From: an uncultured Bacteroidales bacterium
GTDB lineage: Bacteria; Bacteroidota; Bacteroidia; Bacteroidales; Paludibacteraceae
Length of the DNA stretch: 64,000 nt
Assembly (NCBI GenBank): GCA_902800525.1
Contig: CADCEV010000010.1
Span: forward strand, 1-64,000
Direction of reading: 5' to 3'
In this document: one piece after another, positions 43,280 through 51,640 of the stretch
How the letters are laid out: every line of letters begins with the position of its first letter
How positions within the stretch are numbered: the stretch's first letter is position 1
Made by a program: the position numbers and the translations under genes
Notes under the pieces: model-generated
Seen by the model: the letters and a program-made list of their open reading frames with translations, nothing else
Database searches by the model: none
What the model was told of the DNA's origin: nothing

Positions 43280-43310
43280 CAAAATTACTATTTTTTTTTG
43301 ACATATGCAA
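43280..43310 (-). promoter_or_regulatory. promoter of the ATPase/nuclease-like pair
   Basis: On the minus strand TTG (43310-43308), 20 bases and TAATTTTG (43287-43280), about 20 bases upstream of ATG 43261. The match to the host promoter form suggests that the island is expressed. Confidence 0.75.
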
Positions 43311-43377
43311 GTATTTAGATAGAATTCATCGGATTTTTTCTGTTTTTGTGCTGATTTTGGTAACTATTCAGCCGCGT

Positions 43378-43848
43378 TTATTCATGGTGATAGGGTTCGC
43401 CCCGAAGAATGGTCATCGCACGGTAGATCTGCTCAATCGCCATGAGGCGAATCATCTGATGGGAAAAAGTCATCTGCGAAAGCGATAACTTGCCGTTGGC
43501 ACGCTGATAAACCTCTTTGCTGAAACCGTACGGACCGCCGATAACGAGCGTCAAGTCCTTGCCGGAAGACATTTTCTTTTGCAGGAAGTCAGCGAACTCG
43601 ACAGACCGGTATTCGCGGCCGTGTTCGTCCAGCAAGATCACATCCATCGCTGGCGTGAGCGCACGGAGAATGAGTTCGCCCTCGGCGGACTTAATCTGGT
43701 CCACGGTCAGCGATTTGGCATTCTTGAGGTCGGGAATGACCGCAAACTCAAACGGTACATAATGGCTCAGCCGCTGCTTATAATCACTAATGAGCGACGA
43801 GAGCCGCTCATCGGTGGTTTTGCCAACTACAAGAAGGGTGATCTTCAT
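43378..43848 (-). CDS. rlmH: 23S rRNA pseudouridine-1915 N3-methyltransferase RlmH
   Basis: RlmH is a SPOUT enzyme that methylates pseudouridine 1915 in helix 69 of 23S rRNA. The 156-residue length is typical. The start MKITLLVVGKT, VILLDEHGREYRSVEFA, the cofactor-binding knot LVIGGPYGFS and the end LSLSQMTFSHQMIRLMAIEQIYRAMTIL are all family marks. The usual C-terminal GEPYHH is present. It follows a lipoprotein gene by three bases. Confidence 0.97.
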   Translation of the reverse strand: MKITLLVVGKTTDERLSSLISDYKQRLSHYVPFEFAVIPDLKNAKSLTVDQIKSAEGELILRALTPAMDVILLDEHGREYRSVEFADFLQKKMSSGKDLTLVIGGPYGFSKEVYQRANGKLSLSQMTFSHQMIRLMAIEQIYRAMTILRGEPYHHE

Positions 43849-43851
43849 GCC

Positions 43852-44787
43852 TTACGGGTAAATTTTAGCCGGCATTTCCGCGCTCGGAATGAGGTTGGTG
43901 ATATTCGCCGAATCGGTGTCACGGAAATAGTATTGGCATGAATCGCCTGTCCAGACAAAGCGATAGACGGTGGTCTGCCTGAAACTGCCATCATAGCCGC
44001 TGATGGCGGTGTAATAGGTGTGACCTTCCTGGAAAGCTTCCGAGGACTGAAGTCCATCGTTCTTCACCGCATAGACACCGTATTTGACATCCGCTTTTTC
44101 CGGCTTCAAGAACCGCTCCATGGACCAAAGGACGTAGTAAAGAAGCACTTCGCCGGGGGTGAAAATGGAATCTTCCGCCAAGGTCGTACTGTCGCGTGTG
44201 GTGGTGATATAGGGGAAATGCTCGTATATCTTTCCGGTTGAATCGACAGGGTAGATATAATCCCATTTGCCTTTGATGCGGTATTCGAAATGTACATCCA
44301 TCTTACTGTCCCCCAATGTCCGGATATTGGTCAGATTGAGCGGCCCGGCAGGTTTCATCTCTACCGGGTCAACAGGGAAGGCAAACACCCAGTAATCCGT
44401 GTCAGGAATCAAACCGGTGAAGAAATGATTCACATCTCCGTATTGCAGTGAGTGGCTGGAGAAAGGCGCTACGTTGAACTCCTTTGAACGTAGCAGACCG
44501 TTGCGCCAGAACAGGTATTGGGCATAAGCGCTATCCAACGCCAACTGCATGAATTGCTTGGAGTTATAGACGGGGTTGTAGTCCTCCCACGGCTCGCAGA
44601 TAGCGATCAGGTAGTACGCGTCTTTGTTCGTTGAGAAATCGCACTCCACAAAGCCCGCGGAGACATTCTTGATAGACATTTTCACTTCTACGCCCTCTTT
44701 TTCCCATCTTGCTTCGGAGGAACAAGAGCACAGAATGCTTATTATCAGGCTCAAAAACAAGAGCCCTTTGGGATGATTATTGCTCAT
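43852..44787 (-). CDS. lipoprotein of unknown function
   Basis: This 311-residue protein has a lipobox in SILCSCSSEA. Strand-rich segments with VEVKMSIKNVSAGFVECDFS and LIPDTDYWVFAF suggest a fibronectin type III-like first half. The second half has HFEYRIKGKWDYIYPVDS and a C-terminal HTYYTAISGYDGS. It is placed between the hydrolase lipoprotein (11-base overlap) and rlmH (3 bases). No family was recognised and no catalytic motif seen. Confidence 0.75.
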   Translation of the reverse strand: MSNNHPKGLLFLSLIISILCSCSSEARWEKEGVEVKMSIKNVSAGFVECDFSTNKDAYYLIAICEPWEDYNPVYNSKQFMQLALDSAYAQYLFWRNGLLRSKEFNVAPFSSHSLQYGDVNHFFTGLIPDTDYWVFAFPVDPVEMKPAGPLNLTNIRTLGDSKMDVHFEYRIKGKWDYIYPVDSTGKIYEHFPYITTTRDSTTLAEDSIFTPGEVLLYYVLWSMERFLKPEKADVKYGVYAVKNDGLQSSEAFQEGHTYYTAISGYDGSFRQTTVYRFVWTGDSCQYYFRDTDSANITNLIPSAEMPAKIYP

Positions 44788-46108
44788 ATTTCTTCCTTTC
44801 TTCTTCTTCCTGGATTAACAAGTTTTGTACGGCAACGATAAACCGCAGACAGGTCATCACATGTCCGCCGTAGTGCCCGAAGTTATAGGTGATATTCGCC
44901 TCTTTCCATTTGGATTTGGCGCGTGTGGCGTTGGTGTAAGGAACGGTCTCATCGTCCATCGAGTGCATGATATAGACCGATGCTTCGGGTTCCCAGTTTT
45001 GCGCGACAATGGAGTTGGCGGTCATGGCTTTGTACAACTCGGCTACCTTGTCGGATTTCTGCATCATGGCCTCGTCCGTCAGCAGTTCGTGCGTCACTTT
45101 GGTGCCTATTAACTGGTTAATCTGTGCAGAAGTAAATTTCTTGCTGTTGATCCAATCGTCCATGTGGTCGCATAGCCGGGGTTTCATCATGTCGGAGAGT
45201 TCCATCTTCAGTTTGTTGCCCTTGATCATACCTTGCAGCACTAACGGAACGGCTACCGGATAGCCGGCTGTGTCGGTGTTCACAAAGCGCTCGTACGTGG
45301 CTTTGACGTCATACGGACCGCCGCCGGCAAACACGCGGTGAAGGCTGATAAAATCCAACGAACTGTCGTCGAAATACTCCGTTTCGATCAGGTGTTGTAC
45401 CGCCATCGTGTTGGCACCGCCTTGGCTGTAACCCATCAAATCCAACTTGGGATCTTCCGGCAAACGGTCAATCGCATCCAGCCATGGCCGAACCGCCAGA
45501 TACATGTCCACCACATTGCGTGCGGTCATGTCCATTACCAGATAAGGATGCACTTCGTTGGCGGTGATGCCGTAACCCATATAATCCGGAATGATCAGCC
45601 CATAACCCAGATTAACCAGCACGCCTTCCAGCGAGAAACAGTTACTCGGTGCTTCGGCGTTGGAGCAAACGGTGTAATGGCTCACGAGGATCATTCGTTT
45701 CGGGTGACCTTTTTTCGGCAGCATCACTTTGCCCGAAAGGGTGATCGGATTCCAGTCGTTGTCATAACTGGGATATGTGCCGACAATTTCGATGATGTCG
45801 TTCTGATTGCTCCATTTGAGCAGTTCCTGCAGGAACCCGGCTCCTGTTGTTCCGGTCGTCTTGCGGATCGAACGGCCGTCATTCGGCTCTTCGCCTTTCC
45901 ATTCGTTCACACGGGTCCCGTCCGGCAGATAGCAGTCGTTCGGCAGACCTTGCGACAGATTGCGTTCGTTCTGACCGATCACTTGGAACTTCAGGCCTTT
46001 CGCGCCCTCAATGTTCGTGAAATCCACGTACTCATCCTTGCGGAACTGACAACTGCTTATCGTCCCCGCGAGGATCAGCAATAATATATATTGGAATCTA
46101 CTTTTCAT
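44777..46108 (-). CDS. secreted alpha/beta hydrolase (lipase-like), lipoprotein
   Basis: This 443-residue protein has a lipobox in GTISSCQFRK. The hydrolase fold shows LIIPDYMGYGI, the nucleophile elbow GYSQGGANT, and an Asp and His near the end in MHSMDDETVPY and YGGHVM. The whole layout resembles secretory lipases and cephalosporin-C deacetylase-like esterases that have a long cap. The substrate is not evident. It is coupled to the following lipoprotein gene. Its ATG is next to a 7-base array. Confidence 0.82.
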   Translation of the reverse strand: MKSRFQYILLLILAGTISSCQFRKDEYVDFTNIEGAKGLKFQVIGQNERNLSQGLPNDCYLPDGTRVNEWKGEEPNDGRSIRKTTGTTGAGFLQELLKWSNQNDIIEIVGTYPSYDNDWNPITLSGKVMLPKKGHPKRMILVSHYTVCSNAEAPSNCFSLEGVLVNLGYGLIIPDYMGYGITANEVHPYLVMDMTARNVVDMYLAVRPWLDAIDRLPEDPKLDLMGYSQGGANTMAVQHLIETEYFDDSSLDFISLHRVFAGGGPYDVKATYERFVNTDTAGYPVAVPLVLQGMIKGNKLKMELSDMMKPRLCDHMDDWINSKKFTSAQINQLIGTKVTHELLTDEAMMQKSDKVAELYKAMTANSIVAQNWEPEASVYIMHSMDDETVPYTNATRAKSKWKEANITYNFGHYGGHVMTCLRFIVAVQNLLIQEEEERKKYEQ

Positions 46109-46109
46109 A

Positions 46110-46141
46110 ATTGTGAATTGTGAATTGTGAATTGTGAATTG
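46110..46141. repeat. 7-base tandem array
   Basis: Four to five AATTGTG units fill the gap between the hydrolase start and the barrel stop codon. Confidence 0.9.
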
Positions 46142-46804
46142 TCAAAATCTCGCTCCGATACTCAGGTTAAACATTCTGGATTTGAGCATATAAATCGCAT
46201 TAGCGTTCTTGAGCGCGTACATGCCACCGTAGTCGAACGCCACGAAATAGCGTTTGTAGTTTGCGCTGATGCCCACTAACGTGAAGTTCACCGCTGTTCC
46301 GAGCGCTGTATGTTTGCCGCGACCGTCCGTCTCGGTTCCGCCGTTGATGTCCAAACCAATACCCAAACCCGAGTAGATATTCACATTCTCGTGGTGAAAA
46401 TACGTGAACCGCACTGTGGGCATAATCACCGCGTTGTAGAAATAGTTGCGTTCGTCGCGCGCCAACTCTTTTCCTTTGCCGTCACGCGTCACTTTGTCCC
46501 AACCCACTTCGCTCATGTCAAACATGCCGCCGAGCGAAAACCAGTAGTTGAAACGATACTGGTACTCTAACCATAAATGCTGGTTGTGGCGGTAACGCTC
46601 TTTGTACTCAAATGTGGAACTCTCCGGCATGGTCGAAACAATGGAAGTCGGGTTATGCCACACCAAACTCTCAAACAACTGATCGCCCCAGCCCACACGC
46701 AACTCATGGGGCATGTACTGCCGATCTTCTTTCGTCTCCGCGAACAAACTGAAGCCTGTTACACAGAAGAGCATCAAGAGGATTATAATTCGTCTAATTT
46801 CCAT
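46142..46804 (-). CDS. outer-membrane beta-barrel protein
   Basis: This protein has about 220 residues from ATG 46804, which gives the signal peptide MEIRRIIILLMLFCVTGFSLFA. An earlier ATG at 46825 would leave almost no leader after the promoter. The mature chain has alternating aromatic strands (HLWLEYQYRFNYWFSLGG, FTYFHHENVNIYSGLGIGL) and ends in FNLSIGARF, a typical barrel closing strand with a terminal Phe. The function is unknown. It may form an operon with the hydrolase and lipoprotein downstream. Confidence 0.8.
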   Translation of the reverse strand: MEIRRIIILLMLFCVTGFSLFAETKEDRQYMPHELRVGWGDQLFESLVWHNPTSIVSTMPESSTFEYKERYRHNQHLWLEYQYRFNYWFSLGGMFDMSEVGWDKVTRDGKGKELARDERNYFYNAVIMPTVRFTYFHHENVNIYSGLGIGLDINGGTETDGRGKHTALGTAVNFTLVGISANYKRYFVAFDYGGMYALKNANAIYMLKSRMFNLSIGARF

Positions 46805-46833
46805 TTTTGGAATAATTATTTTCATTTCGTGTG

Positions 46834-46864
46834 CAAAAGTACAAAAAATTTTGCATATATGCAA
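46834..46864 (-). promoter_or_regulatory. promoter of the barrel gene
   Basis: On the minus strand TTG (46864-46862), 20 bases and TACTTTTG (46841-46834). Confidence 0.75.
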
Positions 46865-46881
46865 ATAAATTGCGAAAAAAC

Positions 46882-46912
46882 TTGTTTATGTCAAAAAAAA
46901 TGTGTATTTTTG
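46882..46912 (+). promoter_or_regulatory. nadC promoter
   Basis: TTG (46882-46884), 20 bases and TATTTTTG (46905-46912) lie about 20 bases before ATG 46932. It excludes the upstream in-frame start at 46902. Confidence 0.75.
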
Positions 46913-46931
46913 CACAAAATTTTTAATCATT

Positions 46932-47798
46932 ATGGAAAAACAAGAACTTCGCAAGCTCATTGCTATTTGGTTTGAAGAGGATATCCGCGACGGTGATCAT
47001 ACCTCGCTCAGTTGTATTCCGGCTACTCAGATGGGTTGCCAGCAGTTGATCATCAAAGATACCGGCGTGTTGGCAGGTGTCGAAGTGGCGAAAGAGATTA
47101 TCAACTATTTTGATCCCGAATGCCGCGTGGAGCAGTTCCTGCACGATGGCGACCATGTGAAGCCCGGCGATGTGGCTTTCAAAGTCTATGGCAAGGAACT
47201 GAGCCTCCTGCAGATCGAGCGTACCATGCTCAATATCATGCAGCGGATGTCCGGCGTGGCAACTACGGCGCATAAGTATCAATCCCTCATTGAGGACACC
47301 GGTTGCCATGTGCTGGATACGCGTAAGACGACTCCGGGCTTGCGCTATCTGGAGAAAGAAGCGGTAGCCCTTGGTGGCGGTATGAACCACCGTATCGGTC
47401 TCTTCGATATGATCCTCCTCAAGGATAACCACGTGGATTTCGCCGGCGGTATCACCAACGCCCTCACGCGTGCACGCGATTATTGTAAGGAGAAGGGCAA
47501 ATCCCTCAAGATCGAGATCGAGGTGCGTAATTTCGAGGAGATCAACGAAGCCCTTGCTACGAACATCCCTGATCGTATCATGCTCGATAACTTCACGCCC
47601 GAAAAAACCCGAGAGGCAGTCGTTCTCATCCGCGAATGGGAGAAGAAGGCCGGCCGTCATATGGAGATCGAGTCCTCCGGCGGCATCACCATAGACACTA
47701 TCCGTTCCTATGCCGAGCAAGGTGTTGACTTCGTCTCTGTCGGAGCTCTCACCCACAGCTACAAATCCCTCGACATGTCCTTCAAGGCGGTCAAGTAG
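46932..47798 (+). CDS. nadC: nicotinate-nucleotide pyrophosphorylase (carboxylating)
   Basis: NadC converts quinolinate and PRPP to nicotinate mononucleotide with release of CO2, in de novo NAD synthesis. The 288-residue length is typical. Motifs include EEDIRDGDHTS, ERTMLNIMQRMSGVAT, the quinolinate and PRPP site in DTRKTTPGLR, GGGMNHRIGLFDMILLKDNH, the IEIEVRN strand and ESSGGI. The start at ATG 46932 is set by the promoter. nadA and nadB are not nearby. Confidence 0.97.
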   Translation: MEKQELRKLIAIWFEEDIRDGDHTSLSCIPATQMGCQQLIIKDTGVLAGVEVAKEIINYFDPECRVEQFLHDGDHVKPGDVAFKVYGKELSLLQIERTMLNIMQRMSGVATTAHKYQSLIEDTGCHVLDTRKTTPGLRYLEKEAVALGGGMNHRIGLFDMILLKDNHVDFAGGITNALTRARDYCKEKGKSLKIEIEVRNFEEINEALATNIPDRIMLDNFTPEKTREAVVLIREWEKKAGRHMEIESSGGITIDTIRSYAEQGVDFVSVGALTHSYKSLDMSFKAVK

Positions 47799-47891
47799 CC
47801 AAATCAGACTGGCGAGACACTAACGAGAGAGAATCGGATCGGAGGCAAATAGGAGGCTTGTCAGAGGCAATTCGGGGTTATATGGCTGTTT

Positions 47892-49067
47892 TTAATGTTT
47901 AGTCAGCCACTTTTTAGGATTCAGTTTCGTGCCATCGGGTAAAATGGGTTGCTGTAATACAGTGACCCATTTTGGTCTCCCTGCACTGCCGTCCTGCGAA
48001 CGGTATTCATAACTGTTCGGGCACGCATTTTCGGGGTCAAAGCCTTCTTTCTTTTGAACCAAACCGGTACTCCAAGCCTCGGGATTAAGCACTCCTTCAT
48101 CCCAGGTCGTATAAGCCCAAACGGTCTCGCCCCACCATCGCCAAGGACGCGATAGCCAGACTTGTTCCTTGCGAGGTTTGGTTTGGTTGATATCAAGGTC
48201 GGTGGTTGTAACTCCGTTCTTTGTATGTGTAGCGGTAACCTTAACATGGGAAAGTTCCAATTCCTCCTCCGTCGCCAGACGAATATGGCACTTATAAAAC
48301 AGCATTCCTCTGGCAGGCTGTGTCTCGCTTCCGCTTCGTCCGGCGGCAATATAACATTTATCGCCTTTCTCTCCGTTGATATTTGCCACAATAGTAGCTC
48401 GGTCAACGGCCATTTTCATGCCACCGAAGATAAAATCTACACCACCTTTCAGTTCGCCGCCTTCCCAATAGATAGACGCACCGTTCTCGCCGTAAAGCAC
48501 ATCCTGTCTGCCCACAGCGCAGCAGTTCTTGAGGTGTGCATTCGTGGCTTTCTCCGTAAATGAGATCGCAGAAGCACGTTCGCGGTATTTCTTTTTCTGC
48601 ACTTCTTTTGACCCCGCTTCTTTAGGACGAACCGGCATTTCGTGCGCCGTGTATTCCGGCAGAATATACAAACTGTCAGCCGCCTCTTTCTCGCTTATAT
48701 AGAGATTAAACGAGTTCTCAAAAATGATGTTTTCCGCGTAGAAATCCGGTGCATCTACCAGCACGGAAGCATTCCAAAGCCGCGATCTCGAACCGCCGTA
48801 ATTGGTTTTGCCCATGGATTTATACTGATATCCATGCCCGTAGTACCATGTGATCTTCGCACGGTCTTTCTTGTCGGCGCATTTCATTTTGAGTCCCGGC
48901 ACGTCGATGGTTAACTCTTCCTGATACGTCCCTGATTCAATGAGAATGGTTGTTTTCTCACCCCGCGCTTCATAAACCGTCCGTGCGCTATCCACTGCCG
49001 CCTGCACACGCTGTCCTGCCTCTACATGCAAAACCAAAGCTAATATACTTGCTACAAAGATATTCAT
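47892..49067 (-). CDS. pectinesterase (CE8 family)
   Basis: This 391-residue exported protein has a short signal peptide. It carries a right-handed beta-helix pectin methylesterase domain, with the active-site region AVGRQDVLYGENGAS, the family motif GGVDFIFGG that contains the second catalytic Asp, and the LSRPWRWWGE segment with the substrate-binding Arg and Trp. The ATGs and lengths match single-domain CE8 enzymes. It should remove methyl esters from pectin in the periplasm or outside. No pectate lyase or SusCD pair is adjacent, so it is an isolated pectin gene here. Confidence 0.92.
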   Translation of the reverse strand: MNIFVASILALVLHVEAGQRVQAAVDSARTVYEARGEKTTILIESGTYQEELTIDVPGLKMKCADKKDRAKITWYYGHGYQYKSMGKTNYGGSRSRLWNASVLVDAPDFYAENIIFENSFNLYISEKEAADSLYILPEYTAHEMPVRPKEAGSKEVQKKKYRERASAISFTEKATNAHLKNCCAVGRQDVLYGENGASIYWEGGELKGGVDFIFGGMKMAVDRATIVANINGEKGDKCYIAAGRSGSETQPARGMLFYKCHIRLATEEELELSHVKVTATHTKNGVTTTDLDINQTKPRKEQVWLSRPWRWWGETVWAYTTWDEGVLNPEAWSTGLVQKKEGFDPENACPNSYEYRSQDGSAGRPKWVTVLQQPILPDGTKLNPKKWLTKH

Positions 49068-49253
49068 TTAATTATCAATTACTTCCATTTGGCAGTTCTT
49101 GCAATCGAACCGAAGCGCCAGCACTTTGCCCGTACGGAGACGCAAGAAACGCGGCTCCTTGTCTTTGGGATAAGGATTCGTCTTGCGGCAATGCCCGAGT
49201 TCAAACAGCAGGCAGTATTTGCACGTCATCAGAGGATGGTTTGTCGTCTCCAT
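49068..49253 (-). CDS. detached zinc-finger tail of a U32 peptidase-like protein
   Basis: This 61-residue frame has two Cys-x-x-Cys pairs: TCKYC with a following GHC, and FDCKNCQ. Bacteroidota U32 proteins usually end in the same elements (KYC...ELG.C, then FDC.NCQM) on the same chain. Here the frame is shifted by one position from the U32 gene and overlaps its end by 25 bases. The intervening stretch of about 60 residues found in relatives is missing. It may be a separate small protein or the product of a frameshift plus deletion. Confidence 0.6.
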   Translation of the reverse strand: METTNHPLMTCKYCLLFELGHCRKTNPYPKDKEPRFLRLRTGKVLALRFDCKNCQMEVIDN

Positions 49254-50692
49254 TCGTTTAATATACTAATAGGTATAAAATAGGGTTTGCTTTCAATCTG
49301 CACATTACGAGCGATGTACGGTGTGTCACCCAATTTGGCGAGTTGTGTACGGATCGTTTCAAGGGCTTTCGCTTCGTTCTTGGCGGGCTCTTTGGCATAA
49401 GCAAAAGTCTGTCGGAAAGTTTGCGAGTTTGAAGTGGTTTGATAGGTCAACTCAAATCCCTCCTCTGTTTCGCGGAAAAGTATATCCACAGGTATTCGTC
49501 GTTCGCTCTTCAAACTCTTTGTGAACTCAACGTCAAGATTTCGGAATAAAGGCACATCGGTATTTCGGAAAATAGTAAGCTCTTTATTGATCTTCACCCA
49601 ATTTCCTTCCACACCGTTCACCGAGAAGCCTTCGCTGCCAATGGTCAGACCATCTCCGTTATGCAACACAATGCCCTCTTTGAGCCGCACACGAAGTGTG
49701 TTTCCGCGCACTTCTATTACTTTGCCGATATATTCTCCGGTCGATTTAGGGGTGTTCCAATTCGCCAAAGGACGCGTCCGCCCGTGCAGAAAATAATCCG
49801 TCGCTCCGCGATGAAACGTCTTCTCCGGGTCTGGTACAAACGTACGTTTGTAGACCGCTGCGCTGTAAGACTGATTCGCTATAAGACGATCTATTTTCTC
49901 CCGATAATACGCCGTGATATTTGTCACATAATCCGCATCTTTGAGGCGGCCTTCTATCTTAAAAGTCGTTACACCGGCGTCAATGAGTTCGCTCAAATAC
50001 GCACTTCGGTCCAGATCCTGCAATGACAACAAATATCGCTGATGAATCGGCTCTCCATGCTCGTCCAATACTTCATTCATGGATTCGTCCAGCAGGTCAT
50101 ACGCCATGCGGCAGAACTGCGCACAAGCTCCTCTGTTGGCACTTCGTCCGGCGAGTACTTCGGATATATAGCACCGCCCGGAATAACTCACGCACAAAGC
50201 GCCGTGTACAAACGCCTCTAACTCTATATCGGGCACCGCTTCATGGATTGCACGTATCTCATCAATGCCTAATTCGCGTGCTAAGACCACACGCTTGAAG
50301 CCCAAATCGCGCAAATGAGCCACCTGTTCCGGTGTTCGGTTGTCGCATTGCGTCGAAGCATGCAGACGAATAGGCGGCAGGTCAAAATCCAAAAGATGCA
50401 GGTCCTGAATGATGAGCGCATCAACACCTATCTTATACAACTCGTGCGCGAGCGCGACCGCCTGCGGGTATTCGTCGTCATGGAGCAGGGTATTGAGCGT
50501 CACCAACACTTGTACGCCGTACGAATGTGCATACCGAACTACTTCCGCCAAGTCCTCAATACTGTTTCCTGCCGCTTGACGCGCACCGAAAGCCGGCGGA
50601 CCGATATAAATAGCATCCGCTCCAGCCTGTATAGCCGCTTTCGCAACTTCTTTGTCGCGAGCCGGTGATAATATGCACAATTTACAATTCAC
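49229..50692 (-). CDS. U32 family protein (RlhA/TrhP-type RNA hydroxylation)
   Basis: This 487-residue protein belongs to the U32 collagenase-like family, whose bacterial members hydroxylate rRNA (RlhA) or tRNA (TrhP). Signs are the start ILSPARDKEVAKAAIQAGADAIYIG, RLHASTQCDNRTPEQV, the Cys-rich cluster LCVSYSGRCYISEVLAGRSANRGACAQFCR-like region around residue 175-205, and FKIEGRLKDADYV. Cys residues there bind iron-sulfur in relatives. Its start TTG 50692 and first residues NCKLC are encoded by a tandem repeat, so a later start is possible. The C-terminal zinc-finger tail is split off at 49253. Confidence 0.85.
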   Translation of the reverse strand: MNCKLCILSPARDKEVAKAAIQAGADAIYIGPPAFGARQAAGNSIEDLAEVVRYAHSYGVQVLVTLNTLLHDDEYPQAVALAHELYKIGVDALIIQDLHLLDFDLPPIRLHASTQCDNRTPEQVAHLRDLGFKRVVLARELGIDEIRAIHEAVPDIELEAFVHGALCVSYSGRCYISEVLAGRSANRGACAQFCRMAYDLLDESMNEVLDEHGEPIHQRYLLSLQDLDRSAYLSELIDAGVTTFKIEGRLKDADYVTNITAYYREKIDRLIANQSYSAAVYKRTFVPDPEKTFHRGATDYFLHGRTRPLANWNTPKSTGEYIGKVIEVRGNTLRVRLKEGIVLHNGDGLTIGSEGFSVNGVEGNWVKINKELTIFRNTDVPLFRNLDVEFTKSLKSERRIPVDILFRETEEGFELTYQTTSNSQTFRQTFAYAKEPAKNEAKALETIRTQLAKLGDTPYIARNVQIESKPYFIPISILNEWRRQTIL

Positions 50693-50711
50693 AATTTACA
50701 ATTTACAATTT
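50677..50711. repeat. 7-base tandem array overlapping the U32 start
   Basis: Units CAATTTA, CAATTCA, CAATTTA and CAATTTA lie across the U32 start region and reach the end of the SpoU gene. Confidence 0.85.
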
Positions 50712-51239
50712 TCTCATCGCCTCGCTCAGCCGGTACATCACAATACCCGCTGTTACCGATACGTTCATGGAATGCTTCGTGCCGTATTGGGGTATTTCGA
50801 TACATTGGGTGCAAAGATCCACCACTTCCTGCTGTACACCGAAAACCTCGTGTCCTAAAACGACAGCAACCTTTGTACTTTGTACTTCCTTTGCCGCCTC
50901 TTCAAGCGTCATAGAATCATGTGCTTGCTCTACGGCATATACGGTATAACCTTCTTTCTGAAGGGCTTTCACCGCCTCAATGGTGTCCTGGTAATAGCTC
51001 CAGTTCACGCTCTCTTCGGCGCCTAAAGCAGTCTTGTGCAACTCCTGATTTGGCGGGCAACAACAAATACCGCACAACACCACGCGCTCAATACGCATGG
51101 CATCGGCTGTACGAAAAACGGCGCCCACATTATGCTGGCTCCGCACATTATCCAACACCACCACCAACGGCAGTTTGTCCGCTTCCTTAAACTCCTCTAT
51201 GTTCATTCGACCCATTTCGGCCGTGGTCAGTTTTTTCAT
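50703..51239 (-). CDS. SpoU-family RNA 2'-O-methyltransferase
   Basis: This 178-residue SPOUT enzyme has the three SpoU motifs: LDNVRSQHNVGAVFRTADA with the conserved Asn and Arg, then VVLGHEVFGV, and the knot IPQYGTKHSMNVSVTAGIVMYR. It has no N-terminal substrate domain, so it belongs with small TrmH/TrmL-like enzymes. The exact tRNA or rRNA target cannot be told. It overlaps rimM by 4 bases, which places it in an RNA-maturation operon. Confidence 0.92.
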   Translation of the reverse strand: MKKLTTAEMGRMNIEEFKEADKLPLVVVLDNVRSQHNVGAVFRTADAMRIERVVLCGICCCPPNQELHKTALGAEESVNWSYYQDTIEAVKALQKEGYTVYAVEQAHDSMTLEEAAKEVQSTKVAVVLGHEVFGVQQEVVDLCTQCIEIPQYGTKHSMNVSVTAGIVMYRLSEAMRKL

Positions 51240-51640
51240 AATGCAAAGGGTAAATGTACGCGCAAGACGCGTTGCTCTTCGTCTATATCCAGAATAAAAT
51301 CTTCGTGCAGAGGCATCATTCGTCCGTCCTCAAGGGTCGCAAGGGTATTGATCGTACTCTCATCCACCGCCTCAATTACGCCGATGGTGGTCCATTCGCC
51401 CTCTGCGCCTTCGTCCAGAACCGTATATCCCACTAAATCCTGCCATGTTAATTGTCCGTCCTCCTCTTCTTGCAGGTCACTGCGGAGCAGAAAACCCTCT
51501 TCACCGATGAGTTCGGAGATGTTCTCGGTTTTAAATGGCACAAACAACCCGTCGCGCAGTACGAAGACGAACGGCGGCAGGTCTTTATAATGTGTCCGGC
51601 GGATGATGCCGATGGAAATCAAGTCGTTTGGGGTGATCAT
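51236..51640 (-). CDS. rimM: ribosome maturation factor RimM, compact form
   Basis: RimM assists 16S rRNA processing and binds ribosomal protein S19. The protein has 134 residues; relatives are usually about 165-180. The C-terminal PRC-barrel is intact (VGYTVLDEGAEGEWTTIGVI, STINTLATLEDGRMMPLHEDF and a final LRVHLPF). The N-terminal domain is shortened: the usual HGIHGEL region after the first strand is reduced to THYKDLPPFVFVL. The frame is clean and its neighbours overlap by 4 bases on each side, so this looks like a real compact protein. Confidence 0.8.
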   Translation of the reverse strand: MITPNDLISIGIIRRTHYKDLPPFVFVLRDGLFVPFKTENISELIGEEGFLLRSDLQEEEDGQLTWQDLVGYTVLDEGAEGEWTTIGVIEAVDESTINTLATLEDGRMMPLHEDFILDIDEEQRVLRVHLPFAL

